Source: Chondrus crispus (Eukaryota > Rhodophyta > Florideophyceae > Gigartinales > Gigartinaceae). Taken from it: a stretch of DNA of 32,305 nt. Within the stretch, counting starts at the first letter, position 1; each line of letters opens with the position of its first letter. The notes beneath the pieces were generated by a model. The model saw only the letters and a program-made list of their open reading frames with translations, ran no database searches and was not told the DNA's origin. The translations under genes and the position numbers were made by a program. The stretch spans positions 1-32,305 of the forward strand of contig NW_005178593.1 of assembly GCF_000350225.1 (NCBI RefSeq), written 5' to 3'. Shown here in pieces: positions 8,246-16,914 of the stretch.

Positions 8246-8599
8246 GGTGGGGGTGGATGGGGAACGTTGAACTTTAAAAGGCGGTCGAAGTTGAAGGCGG
8301 TCGTAGGAGAAAACAACAGTAACGAGTACAAAACGGCCGGGAAGTACATGTGTCCACGTGGTCCAGTTGTACACCTGCGATCTGGTGGGATCAAAACGAA
8401 ACGTTGAACACGTGTTCCAAACGTGCAAGCCGCCCTTTGTCTCCACAGCCCAGTAGCGATCCTAGCTAGATCATGTCTCCTCTCTTCCGCGCCCGCTCGT
8501 ACACCCCAAACATCACCATCAACAACCTCACCCTCCCCCACCTCCCTCCATCGTCAATGTCTGCGATCGACGTCAGCCGCCCCCACTTGCAGCCGCACC
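8246..8599. promoter_or_regulatory. Divergent promoter, SIL1-like / symplekin
   Basis: These 354 bases separate the two divergent start codons. CACGTG occurs at 8355-8360 and again at 8409-8414 inside the 12-base palindrome GAACACGTGTTC (8406-8417). TTTAAA lies about 25 bases before the SIL1-like ATG. The symplekin-proximal part (8500-8599) is pyrimidine-rich and may be 5' untranslated leader. Confidence 0.55.
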
Positions 8600-11500
8600 A
8601 TGTCCTCCGCTGACCTTTGCCTTCAGCGCGCGCATGCTTACCTTCAGGATGCTCGCGACATCCACGTCGACACGCTGACCCGAGTCGAGGCCCTCGACGC
8701 CGCCCGCGCTGCCCTCCTCGATGCGCACCGCGCCCGCGCCCCGTCAGCGCAAATCCTCCCGCATTTCACCGCTCTCTGCGAGCATGCTGCCTCAGAGCGC
8801 GCCCACCCGCTCCGTGCCGTGCTGCCCGCCGCCGTCGAGGACCTTGTAGCCCGCGACATGCCCAGCTTCGCGCAGGCTGCCACCCCATTTTTGGCTCGCG
8901 CCCTGCATGATGACAACTTCATCGTCGCCGCTAGAGCCGTCAAATCGCTTACTCGGTTGTTTCGGAAAGTCATCGGCTTTGTCGTGGCCAGCGGCGTCGG
9001 GGACGGGGACGGCCGCTTTTCCCAGGCCAACGTGGCCGTCTGGCTCCAGATGCAGCAAAAGGCTCTTTCCTTGATCGCGGCGAAAGATGAAGGATTGAGG
9101 AAGGCCTGTGTCAAGTTTGCGGAGACCGTCGTCTTGGCCTTCACGTTTTCGGGCAGCGCGGGATCGCCCGACCATTTTACCCTCGACTATTTGGTCAAAA
9201 AGGGATCCGACTGTCCGTTGTTGGAGCCACGAGCCTTGGAGGAGGAAGGGATTCGTTGCGTAAAGGCTATTGCCCAGCTGCTGCATCACAGCCTGGAGGG
9301 GAGTGTGGTCACCGCGAGGCCAGATGGAAGGGAAAGCGTGCGCGGACTGCCACCCATGTCATTGATGACCGCCATTTCAGTGCTGAGTAATCTTGTGCGT
9401 AGGCGAAGGAAAATTCTTGAGTTTACGCTCCCACCGTTTCTCAACGCCGTTGCAGCCATTACTAGCGGCAGCAGGCGTCCCACGACCCCGCAGGGCATTT
9501 TGCAGCTCACACCGAGCCAACGTCACAGCATCATTCATGTATTGCGCTTCAATTTGCTCGCGTTGCGCCCCTACCCGCACACGAGGTCTGGCAGGGCAGG
9601 CGCCGATATCATGCAAGCGAGCGCCGATTTGGAAGCGCTGGAGCGCGAGGAAGAAATGCAACGGAAGGAGAGAGCATCTAAGCTCGCCGCGATATCGGCG
9701 CGCGAACGTGCGGAGAGGGAAGCGGCTGTCGAAGCAGATAAGCGTCGCGCAGCAGCTGGTGCTGCTGCGGCTCACATGCAACCGGCACCTTCCATGAGGC
9801 GCGGAAGGGAGCCCACGAGTATGGGACCGCCGTGGCCACGGCTCCCACCGAAGGAGGCGTACGCTGTGGCACAGGCTATTATTCAGAGTAAGCCACCCCA
9901 TGAAGTGGTAAACTTTATTATCTCGGCACTATTGCACCACATCCCACCAGCGGAAACTGTACCAGGCGCGAAACGCCCGCTCCAAAAGAGTCGCGCTAAA
10001 GTCGAGCAGACAGGAGCAGAGGAACCTGCAATGAAGAGGCCTCGAAAGTCTAGATTCGGAGCAAAGGACCCGGACCGCCCCATGCACGAAGCGATTCCGC
10101 CGCCCCCTAAGAAGAAGGTCGCCGTCGTACGGAAGGTCGCCCCTGCCGTAGGTCCAGTCAAGCTTACTTCTACCACCGTTGAGAAGCTGGTCACAGTTTG
10201 TTGTCGGAGAATACTCAAGAAGGAACCTCAGGCGATTGCAAGCGGAGCAGGACCCATGCGAATACAACTTCTAGCGCGGCTACTGACCAGACTTAGCCAA
10301 CAAGACCAAGGCACGACTGCACGACAATTTTGTGAAGAAGTTTGCGCTTTTATTGCTGCTACCGTCGAGCACAATATGCCTCTAGCACAGGCATGGCTCT
10401 TCAAGCTTGCTTGTGAAGCAGAACTGACGAAGATATCGCACGATATCCGCTCTGATATACCGCTCCTGAAAACGGAGGCAGAGGAAGAAGGTACAAATAG
10501 AGCTGAAAAGGGCAGCGACGACACCACTGCCACTGTGGCCCTAAAAACGCAGCCAGTTGCCGAAGTTATCGTCAAGTCGGAGCTTGTAACGGATTCTTGT
10601 GCTACTGCAGAAGTCGCCTCAGCCGTTCAGGACAAAGAAGAAGCTCCGGAAACAAAGCCGACTGCAAAAGCAGAAAACGAAGTGAAGGATGACAAGGTTG
10701 CTAGAGGTGATAGTAACACTGCAGTCGAAACGGACCAAAAAATGGCGAACGACACAAGCAGTGAAGAGTTAGTAGCCGACGTTCTGGTTCCTCTTTCTGT
10801 CAATGAAGGATATGGTCGTATCTTTCACCGCTTGTTGGAGCTTTTGGCTGACAAGCAGCCATTTGTTGGTGATTCTTACTCGCAAATGATTTGCGAGGCC
10901 CCGATGCTACCTCAATCTGTATTTGACACACTCAAAAAGTTCTGCTATGATCCCTCGAAAATCAAAATTGGACTTCACACTCTTCGAGACATTGTTTTAC
11001 AGAGACCAGGAGATGACAGGGCTAAATGCCTTTCCCTTCTTTTGGGCTTCACAAATCATGAGGACGAGGTGCTGCGGGGTCCCTCAATTCGGTTGGTGGC
11101 GAACAAAATTTTTGCAGAATGCGTTGGTGAGGTGCCCGAGGCAATCGAAAAGCACGCAGTGGATTCCCTCAACACAGCCATTGGGAGGCTCTCTGAGAAG
11201 CCGACAGCCGACGAATTTAGCAATGTGGAACGAGCCTCGTTGCTCTTAACGGCGCTTTGTGGGCAAAAGCATGAATTGCTGCGCGAAATCGCTGCATCAT
11301 ACATCTCTATGCAATCTGCAGCCAGGCAGACTCTGCTGCAGCGGGCCAAGGATCTCGCAGGTCACCTTGGCATGGCAGCCGTTCCAGTTATTCAGCTCAT
11401 TGCTGGCAAGCTATTGCCAGTTCAGCCAGCAGCGGATGGGGACAGCTATGGAACAGATGGGCTCGAAGTCTTGGCCCTGGAAGTCCTTAGGGCTCTTCTC

Positions 11501-12283
11501 AAAAAGTTCGGACGGCCAACCGAAGAAATCGTTGATGCCGCTCGTACAAGGTATGATCTTAGCGGCAACACGGCATTTGTTATTGCAGTTCTTCCAGGAT
11601 TGCGTAAGGATTCTTTGCTCAAATATTTGGCTGCGATTGTCAGCTCGGTGTTCAGTACGTCAGAAGTTGCAGAAAACGGATCTGGAACGGAGAGAATCGA
11701 CCATACAATTGATACATCGAAGACGACTGCTGGGTTTAAAGAAATCATTGGAATTGTTATGGGTTCAAGGCCGCCTGCCCTCTCGCCCTCAGAGCTTCTG
11801 TTTGAACTGCACAACATTGAGCCCAATCTAGCGGTCATCAGTGCCATTCGGGCTTGTTTCGAACTGAAGAGCATTTACAAGCAGGACGTTATAGCGCAAG
11901 CAATCCAGCAACTCATTGAAAAGACGGTGATCCCAGACTTGCTCATGCGAACGGTTAACTTGGCAAGAATATATTACTCCGAACTCGAAAAATATTTGAC
12001 TGGAACAGTTCTGAAGCGTCTCATCGAAAAGCACGTCTGGAAAAACGAACTCCTTTGGGAAGGGTTTTTAATATACTGCGCGCAGGTGAAGGACAAGTCA
12101 TTCTTCAAACTTCTACTGAGTCTCCCCGCACCTCAGCTGGCTGAGGCGCTGCGCAGGCAGGAAGACTTGCTGACGACATTCAAGGGTCTCTTTTCAAATC
12201 CGAAGAATCTGAGGAAGGTCTCATCCGTCAAGCATCGCAAGGTAATTCAAGCAGCGATTAAAAAACCTGCGAAAGACTCGTGA
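8600..12283 (+). CDS. SYMPK: Symplekin/Pta1, scaffold of mRNA 3'-end processing
   Basis: This 1227-residue protein is the nuclear scaffold that joins cleavage and polyadenylation factor subunits. Residues 1-350 form a helical HEAT-like N-domain. A charged coiled-coil stretch (ERAEREAAVEADKRRAA) and a basic linker with PKKKVAVVRK follow. The acidic, lysine-rich segment at about 625-720 looks disordered. The C-terminal region starts near 728 (FHRLLELLADKQPFVGD) and ends with the symplekin C-domain at about 1060-1195, with AIRACFELK, LLMRTVNLA, VWKNELLWEGF and LSLPAPQL, matching the family in order. Animal symplekin is similar in size. The first ATG (8600, GCACC before it) was chosen because the open frame upstream has only a GTG start. 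No intron is needed. GC falls from about 80% in places near the start to 48% near the stop. Confidence 0.9.
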   Translation: MSSADLCLQRAHAYLQDARDIHVDTLTRVEALDAARAALLDAHRARAPSAQILPHFTALCEHAASERAHPLRAVLPAAVEDLVARDMPSFAQAATPFLARALHDDNFIVAARAVKSLTRLFRKVIGFVVASGVGDGDGRFSQANVAVWLQMQQKALSLIAAKDEGLRKACVKFAETVVLAFTFSGSAGSPDHFTLDYLVKKGSDCPLLEPRALEEEGIRCVKAIAQLLHHSLEGSVVTARPDGRESVRGLPPMSLMTAISVLSNLVRRRRKILEFTLPPFLNAVAAITSGSRRPTTPQGILQLTPSQRHSIIHVLRFNLLALRPYPHTRSGRAGADIMQASADLEALEREEEMQRKERASKLAAISARERAEREAAVEADKRRAAAGAAAAHMQPAPSMRRGREPTSMGPPWPRLPPKEAYAVAQAIIQSKPPHEVVNFIISALLHHIPPAETVPGAKRPLQKSRAKVEQTGAEEPAMKRPRKSRFGAKDPDRPMHEAIPPPPKKKVAVVRKVAPAVGPVKLTSTTVEKLVTVCCRRILKKEPQAIASGAGPMRIQLLARLLTRLSQQDQGTTARQFCEEVCAFIAATVEHNMPLAQAWLFKLACEAELTKISHDIRSDIPLLKTEAEEEGTNRAEKGSDDTTATVALKTQPVAEVIVKSELVTDSCATAEVASAVQDKEEAPETKPTAKAENEVKDDKVARGDSNTAVETDQKMANDTSSEELVADVLVPLSVNEGYGRIFHRLLELLADKQPFVGDSYSQMICEAPMLPQSVFDTLKKFCYDPSKIKIGLHTLRDIVLQRPGDDRAKCLSLLLGFTNHEDEVLRGPSIRLVANKIFAECVGEVPEAIEKHAVDSLNTAIGRLSEKPTADEFSNVERASLLLTALCGQKHELLREIAASYISMQSAARQTLLQRAKDLAGHLGMAAVPVIQLIAGKLLPVQPAADGDSYGTDGLEVLALEVLRALLKKFGRPTEEIVDAARTRYDLSGNTAFVIAVLPGLRKDSLLKYLAAIVSSVFSTSEVAENGSGTERIDHTIDTSKTTAGFKEIIGIVMGSRPPALSPSELLFELHNIEPNLAVISAIRACFELKSIYKQDVIAQAIQQLIEKTVIPDLLMRTVNLARIYYSELEKYLTGTVLKRLIEKHVWKNELLWEGFLIYCAQVKDKSFFKLLLSLPAPQLAEALRRQEDLLTTFKGLFSNPKNLRKVSSVKHRKVIQAAIKKPAKDS

Positions 12284-12814
12284 TACGCCATTTGAGTGGC
12301 TCTGTGGCACAGTTTGACATATTTGATGAATATTAGACACGATCCGGTGTGTCCTGGTCGTGCGATAAGAAACACAGCTTGCGGTCAATCGATGGTAGCA
12401 TTATGTTACTTGCACCTCGGCTGATGTACTGAAAAGGCGATTGGGTGGCCATGGACATATTGTTGTCCTTCCAAAACCCAACACAACTCGTGGTTTTGCT
12501 ATTCGTTGTTTCGCTTATACAATCTCTCAGGGCCATGCCCGTTGTGTGAGTACAACCCTTCTACGCATCCCCGCAAGAAATTGACGCCAATAACTGAGAC
12601 TAATAAGGGAGTTCGAGAGCGCTTGAAGACTCCGTGCAGATACTGATGAGTGTGATGAACTTCTATGATCGACCGTGGGACCGAGATATCTATGCAGTGC
12701 AGAACGTCAGCATCAGAACCTGCATGATCCCAGAGTAAACAGCACTGTCGATGACCGAACACAGAGCCGAGGTCGTGCTGGCGAGGAATCATTGGCTGTT
12801 CCTTTGATATCCTC

Positions 12815-12844
12815 GCTGGACGGGAAGGCCAGTTCCCGTCCAGC
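12815..12844. repeat. Perfect 12-base inverted repeat with 6-base loop
   Basis: GCTGGACGGGAA (12815-12826) and TTCCCGTCCAGC (12833-12844) are exact reverse complements around GGCCAG. It lies 532 bases after the symplekin stop, so it could be a 3' structure of a long transcript, part of a non-coding RNA, or a small foldback. Confidence 0.85.
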
Positions 12845-13006
12845 AACGTCCAGAGAAGGAAGTCCGCCGCTTGTGAAGGACGATTAGTCTTACTCCAATT
12901 AGATAATTATTCCATCATCCTTCGTACTGGCTGTAGATACTCGCCATCCTGGTTTATGATCATACCGGTGAAATCCCGGATTGATGGCTCGGAATGAACG
13001 CATCGA

Positions 13007-13033
13007 GGTGATTAACCCTGCGAAATAATCACC
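13007..13033. repeat. 8-base inverted repeat with 11-base loop
   Basis: GGTGATTA (13007-13014) pairs with TAATCACC (13026-13033). It is a modest stem that could arise by chance, and no function is evident. Confidence 0.5.
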
Positions 13034-13397
13034 CTAGATCAGCATGGATCGAAACTGATGTGTCCCCTCTTGCCGTCTTGATTAAGATGGTATGCGGAGC
13101 GCTTGCTCGTGAGCCTCACAGTAATTTTATCAGAGATGGAATTCGTATCACCTCTCTTTCGAGTTTTTATATTCACATCACAGTCGATAGCGTTGCATTC
13201 AGAGGAGTACTTGTATGGACATCGTGGTAGCTGTTTCGGGTTTTAAAGAGTGTCTTGTGTTCACCTGCTCCGACTTGGAAGGTACAGTAGTACTTCGTAT
13301 ACGCAACCTCGAACACTTCTTTCGCGTGGTGCGGATCTATTTCGTGGACGTTTAATTCATATTGACACGTGTGCGTCGTGTACAATACAATACCGAC

Positions 13398-13409
13398 TAC
13401 AGTACTGTA
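13398..13409. promoter_or_regulatory. TACAGTACTGTA palindrome upstream of RPN3
   Basis: This 12-base perfect palindrome is made of TACAGTA and its reverse complement overlapping by two bases. TACAGTA also occurs at 13283-13289. The same heptamer recurs in other non-coding stretches of the window, which makes a protein-binding site plausible but unproven. Confidence 0.4.
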
Positions 13410-13415
13410 CCTGAC

Positions 13416-13436
13416 AGGCACAGGCTACCTGTGCCT
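13416..13436. repeat. 9-base hairpin with 3-base loop
   Basis: AGGCACAGG (13416-13424) and CCTGTGCCT (13428-13436) are perfect complements around CTA. It sits six bases after the TACAGTACTGTA palindrome, about 300 bases before the RPN3 start. Confidence 0.7.
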
Positions 13437-13735
13437 TGTTCCGGTATGGGAGAAGAATTGCCACGTATTAACTCGAACTGCTGATTAATTGTTTTTAGTC
13501 ATTTTCAATTTCTAAAGGATAGTTACGGCAAAACTGATTGGGTGCTCAACGCAATGCGACAGCAAGCTGGAGGCAAGCTTTTCCGCATCGGCAATCCCGG
13601 TGCCGCCACCCATCCACACGATCGAGCACAACTCTACCGCTGCTCAATTGCGATCCACAACCTTCGCTCCCCTCTCAACGCGTCTCACCCCACAGATTCG
13701 TTCCCTAGAGCAAGTGTACCGCCCCCCACACTGCC

Positions 13736-15409
13736 ATGGCGAAAGATCTTGACATGAAAGACGTCGCCAACACTGCGGGCAAGGATCAGAAGAACGATGA
13801 AACCAAACCGGAGCCTTTTAAAGAAGAACCGCTCAAGATAAGCGCCATCGAGCTTCTTTCTACCGGTACGTAATCCGTGCGTCTCTGCGCCTTTATTATT
13901 TGACATTCCAGTACGAGCTGACCGCTGCATATCACTACGCTACGTCAATTGGCGGTCTCTATCGTCACAGATATTCGGAAGAACATCGGTGTTCTGGAAA
14001 AAGCCATCCACGCGAAAGAACTACGCCTTCTCTCCCGCGTCCTCCGTAGTACGGGAAACATCCGGAAGCGAATTTCACCTCAGCTGCTCAGTCGCACCAT
14101 CAAATGCTACGTCCCGGACACTTACTACCATAAGGCAGTGCTCTTGAATTCGCTTTCGGCGGCTCCGAATGTGAGCAACGGATCCAAAATGGACGTGGAT
14201 GAGAAACCGCCAAGCGACGAAGGGAAGAGCAAATTTGCTCCCAACACAAACTACGACCTCCTCGACACGCCGGCCACGACCACCACGCCGGAAGTATCCG
14301 CCTACATGCACCTACTTACGGTACTCGTCCTCCTCGACAAAAAAATGCTCCCGGATGCCGTGAGCGCTAGCAGGACCCTCGTCGAATCGCTCTCCGTTTT
14401 CAATCGCCGCACCATGGACGAGATCAACTCTAGGGCCTACTTTTACTTTGCGCGCACCATTGAACTATCTGGCTCGATCGCCTCGATCCGCTCAACGTTG
14501 CTTGCGGCTTACCGAACGGCTACCTTACGTCATGACGCGGCCAGTCAGGCTGTGTTGCTCAACTTGTTGCTGAGAAATTACATCTCGTACAATTTGTACG
14601 ACCAGGCCGACAAGCTGTTGTCCCGTGCTAAGTTTCCGGAAACGCGTAGCAACAACCAACTCGCTAGGTATTTGTACTACAACGGCCGTGTCAAGGCAAT
14701 GCAATTAGAGTACTCGGAGGCACTGTGGAATTTGCAGCAAGCATTGCGGAAGGCGCCGCAGAATGCGGCACTCGGGTTCCGTCTTTCGGCGCAAAAGTTC
14801 ATGATCATTGTGCAACTGCTGACTGGAGAGGTACCCGAAAGGGAAATTTTCCGACAGAGTCAGATGCAGAGGGCGTTGCGTCCGTATCTTAGTATTACGC
14901 AAGCTGTGCGGAGTGGAGACATGCAGAAGTTTAAGCAGGTTTTGGATGGATCACATGACGAGTTCGTCTCTGACAATACGTACTCTCTTATCATTCGGTT
15001 GAGGCACAATGTGATCAAAACTGGGTTGAGAATGCTGAGCTCATCGTACTCGCGCATTTCCCTTGAGGAAATTTGCCGGCGTCTCCATTTAGATTCGGCA
15101 GAAGATGCAGAGGGTGTTGTCGCCAAGGCGATCCATGACGGTGTGATCGATGCAGTGATCGATCACAAGGAAGGATTCGTGCGATCAAATGAAACGATCG
15201 ATGTGTACTCCACGACAGAGCCGACAAATGCGTACCACAGTCGAATTCAGTTCTGCCTCAACGTGTACAAGGAGGCAGTGCGGGCGATGCGATTCCCCGA
15301 AAAACGCGAGGACGAAGAGACGCCCGAGCAAAGGAGAGAAAGACTGAAGGAACAAGAGGAGCTTGCGAAGACGCTCGCCGAGGAAGAGGATGAAGACTTT
15401 GAGCCTTAA
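13736..15409 (+). CDS. RPN3: 26S proteasome regulatory subunit RPN3 (PSMD3), one intron
   Basis: This is a lid subunit of the 19S regulatory particle. Exon 1 is 13736-13865 and exon 2 is 13971-15409, giving 522 residues, the family's usual length. Exon 1 encodes an acidic/lysine-rich start (MAKDLDMKDV) ending AIELLST. Splicing completes an Asp codon and continues with IRKNIGVLEKAI, the conserved RPN3 start of homology. Helical TPR-like repeats follow, for example LARYLYYNGRVKAMQLEYSEAL. The PCI domain includes FRLSAQKFMIIVQLLTGEVPER and SYSRISLEEICRRL near the C-terminus. The end is acidic (LAEEEDEDFEP). Exon 2 alone has no ATG before the conserved region, which supports the intron. The exon 1 ATG has GCC before it. 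Confidence 0.93.
13866..13970 (+). other. Spliceosomal intron in RPN3
   Basis: The 105-base intron begins GTACGT after ACCG and ends TCACAG before ATATTCGG. It interrupts a codon after its first base (G|AT, Asp). A possible branch site, GCTGAC, lies at 13916-13921, and a T-rich stretch lies at 13891-13901. An alternative CAG at 13909-13911 would shift the frame and is rejected. It is the only intron I can support in the window. Confidence 0.88.
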
Positions 15410-16302
15410 CTTTTGTGTCGTATTGTTTGTAAAGCTATGAAAGGATGAGGATTGAGATAATTGTTAAGGGTGCGTAGTGGTTCCGTAGTCTTTTTCTGAG
15501 TCAGCGGACAAGTAGCCAGCAGCAAGGAGAGCTGAATTCAGCGCTTCACTGTTGGCATTAAGTACATGGCACGCGTTTGCGGAGACTGAAAGCGCACTCA
15601 GGGGGATGAGATTGTCTTACATTGTGGTTGCGACAAGGACATTTATTCCGTAATTGAAGGTGAGGCGATGGCTCTACGCGGCTATTGCGCAGGTGCAGTA
15701 AAGATGATGCGATAGAAGGCGTACAATTTGCTATTGCTTTTCTCAATGCCATGTGCGCGCAGTGCGTCCTCTTCATGTCTTGCGACCGAAATGTGCTCCC
15801 AGCATCGTTCTTGTGTCATTGTTTCAGACCAAGTGAGAGTGAAAAGATCAAAGCCATATATGATACTTACTACAGTAGAATCATAACGACTGTTGTTGAC
15901 AACATCAGGGACTGGAATTACGAGTCTGCGAATAGGAAGCACCGTATTTGCGACACTGGGGAATGGCTATTTGACACATGAATGAATTTGGGTAGAGCGG
16001 CGCAAAAGTGTGGAGCCACGCGCTGTTGCTACAGTGTTCGTGGCTGCTGGGCAAAAACATGAAGAAATGTAGATTTTCATGTGTCCAAATGAAATACTAT
16101 AGCTTAGCAAAGAGAATGGGAAGAATTAGCATCCAAGTGGTTGCGTTAGAGCTTTGACCAGACATGCTGCGAGAGTGGGACATGTAAGACGGGGGAGGAA
16201 AAAAAGAGCACACGTGCGTTCATTGCGTTCATGCATGCTGGGTGCGAAGAGAGAAAGTCGAAGCCCCACGGGTGTCGAAAATCGAAACTCCGGCATGCGC
16301 AG

Positions 16303-16320
16303 TGTGTTGATATCAACACA
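16303..16320. repeat. 18-base perfect palindrome
   Basis: TGTGTTGATATCAACACA is identical to its reverse complement. It lies 85 bases before the 30-base inverted repeat, about 600 bases upstream of CHMP5. It could bind a dimeric factor or be part of a small mobile or foldback element. Confidence 0.85.
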
Positions 16321-16404
16321 ACAGACGGTGTTTCAGGGAAGGGCCGTGGTTACGTGTCTGGCGCCAGCGCCGCTGTCGAGGGTTTGAGTGCCAGCAAGGC
16401 CACT

Positions 16405-16479
16405 GCCAAGAGGAGGGCACCATTGGTCCGGCTGACAGCAGGCTGCCAGCAGCCGGACCAATGGTGCCCTCCTCTTGGC
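16405..16479. repeat. Perfect 30-base inverted repeat with 15-base spacer (foldback)
   Basis: The arm at 16405-16434 starts GCCAAGAGGAGGG and ends TCCGGCTG. The arm at 16450-16479 is its exact reverse complement, with 15 bases between. A perfect 30-base stem is very unlikely by chance. Each arm carries ATTGG/CCAAT. A short TTTATGG/CCATAAA stem follows at 16481-16496. Possible origins are a MITE-like foldback element, a microRNA-like precursor, template-switch duplication, or an assembly artefact. Confidence 0.92.
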
Positions 16480-16517
16480 TTTTATGGCACCATAAAGGGC
16501 CTTTTGCGTCTCTGCAC

Positions 16518-16558
16518 CAGCAATGTCTCGAAAAAGCGCCACAATCGCTACATTGCTG
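16518..16558. repeat. 9-base inverted repeat with 23-base spacer
   Basis: CAGCAATGT (16518-16526) and ACATTGCTG (16550-16558) are perfect complements. It lies between the 30-base foldback and a third CGGACCAATGGTG copy at 16575-16587, so it may belong to the same composite structure. Confidence 0.6.
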
Positions 16559-16914
16559 TTCAACTTCTCCCGAACGGACCAATGGTGGCCCCCGAGAGGC
16601 GCTTTTCCATGACGCAGGCCGATTTCAATTGCCCAATCACCGCACGGAACGCCCTCCACAGGGACCGCCCTACACCCCACGAGCCCCGTTTGGACCGCCC
16701 GCCTTGACAGCACCCCAACTCATCCTTTTGTCAAATCGACAACCTGCGCATCGTTGCCGCCGAGCCAATTGTAAAAAGGTAAAAAGGCTCCACCTGACCC
16801 CTTCGTCCGACGCATCCGCTTTGACGCCCCTCCTCCCACCCTAACCGCACCCTGCCCCCTCACCCTTCTCTTGCCTCATTTTCCCCCGTCCCGCCCAACC
16901 AAACCGTACACACC

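Larger units (their letters stand above)
12284..13735. other. Intergenic region, symplekin to RPN3
   Basis: These 1452 bases hold no recognisable gene; the small reading frames show no conserved motif. Noted structures are a perfect 12-base hairpin at 12815-12844, an 8-base hairpin at 13007-13033, CACGTG at 13366-13371, the palindrome TACAGTACTGTA at 13398-13409 and a 9-base hairpin at 13416-13436. The last 200 bases are probably the RPN3 leader and promoter. An unrecognised structured RNA cannot be excluded. Confidence 0.5.
15410..16914. other. Intergenic region, RPN3 to CHMP5
   Basis: These 1505 bases contain no recognised gene. The RPN3-proximal kilobase is AT-richer and featureless apart from TACAGTA at 15871-15877 and CACGTG at 16211-16216. 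From 16300 on, GC rises and structured elements appear: an 18-base palindrome, a 30-base perfect inverted repeat, a 9-base inverted repeat and several CCAAT motifs. The last 200 bases are pyrimidine-rich and probably form the CHMP5 leader. Confidence 0.5.

Noticed and set aside
12652..12658. GTGATGA, a possible C box of a C/D snoRNA
   Set aside because: No CTGA D box at suitable distance and no terminal stem were found.
15685..15981. 98-codon plus-strand frame between RPN3 and CHMP5
   Set aside because: No recognisable domain or targeting signal, and such lengths are common by chance in non-coding DNA of this size.
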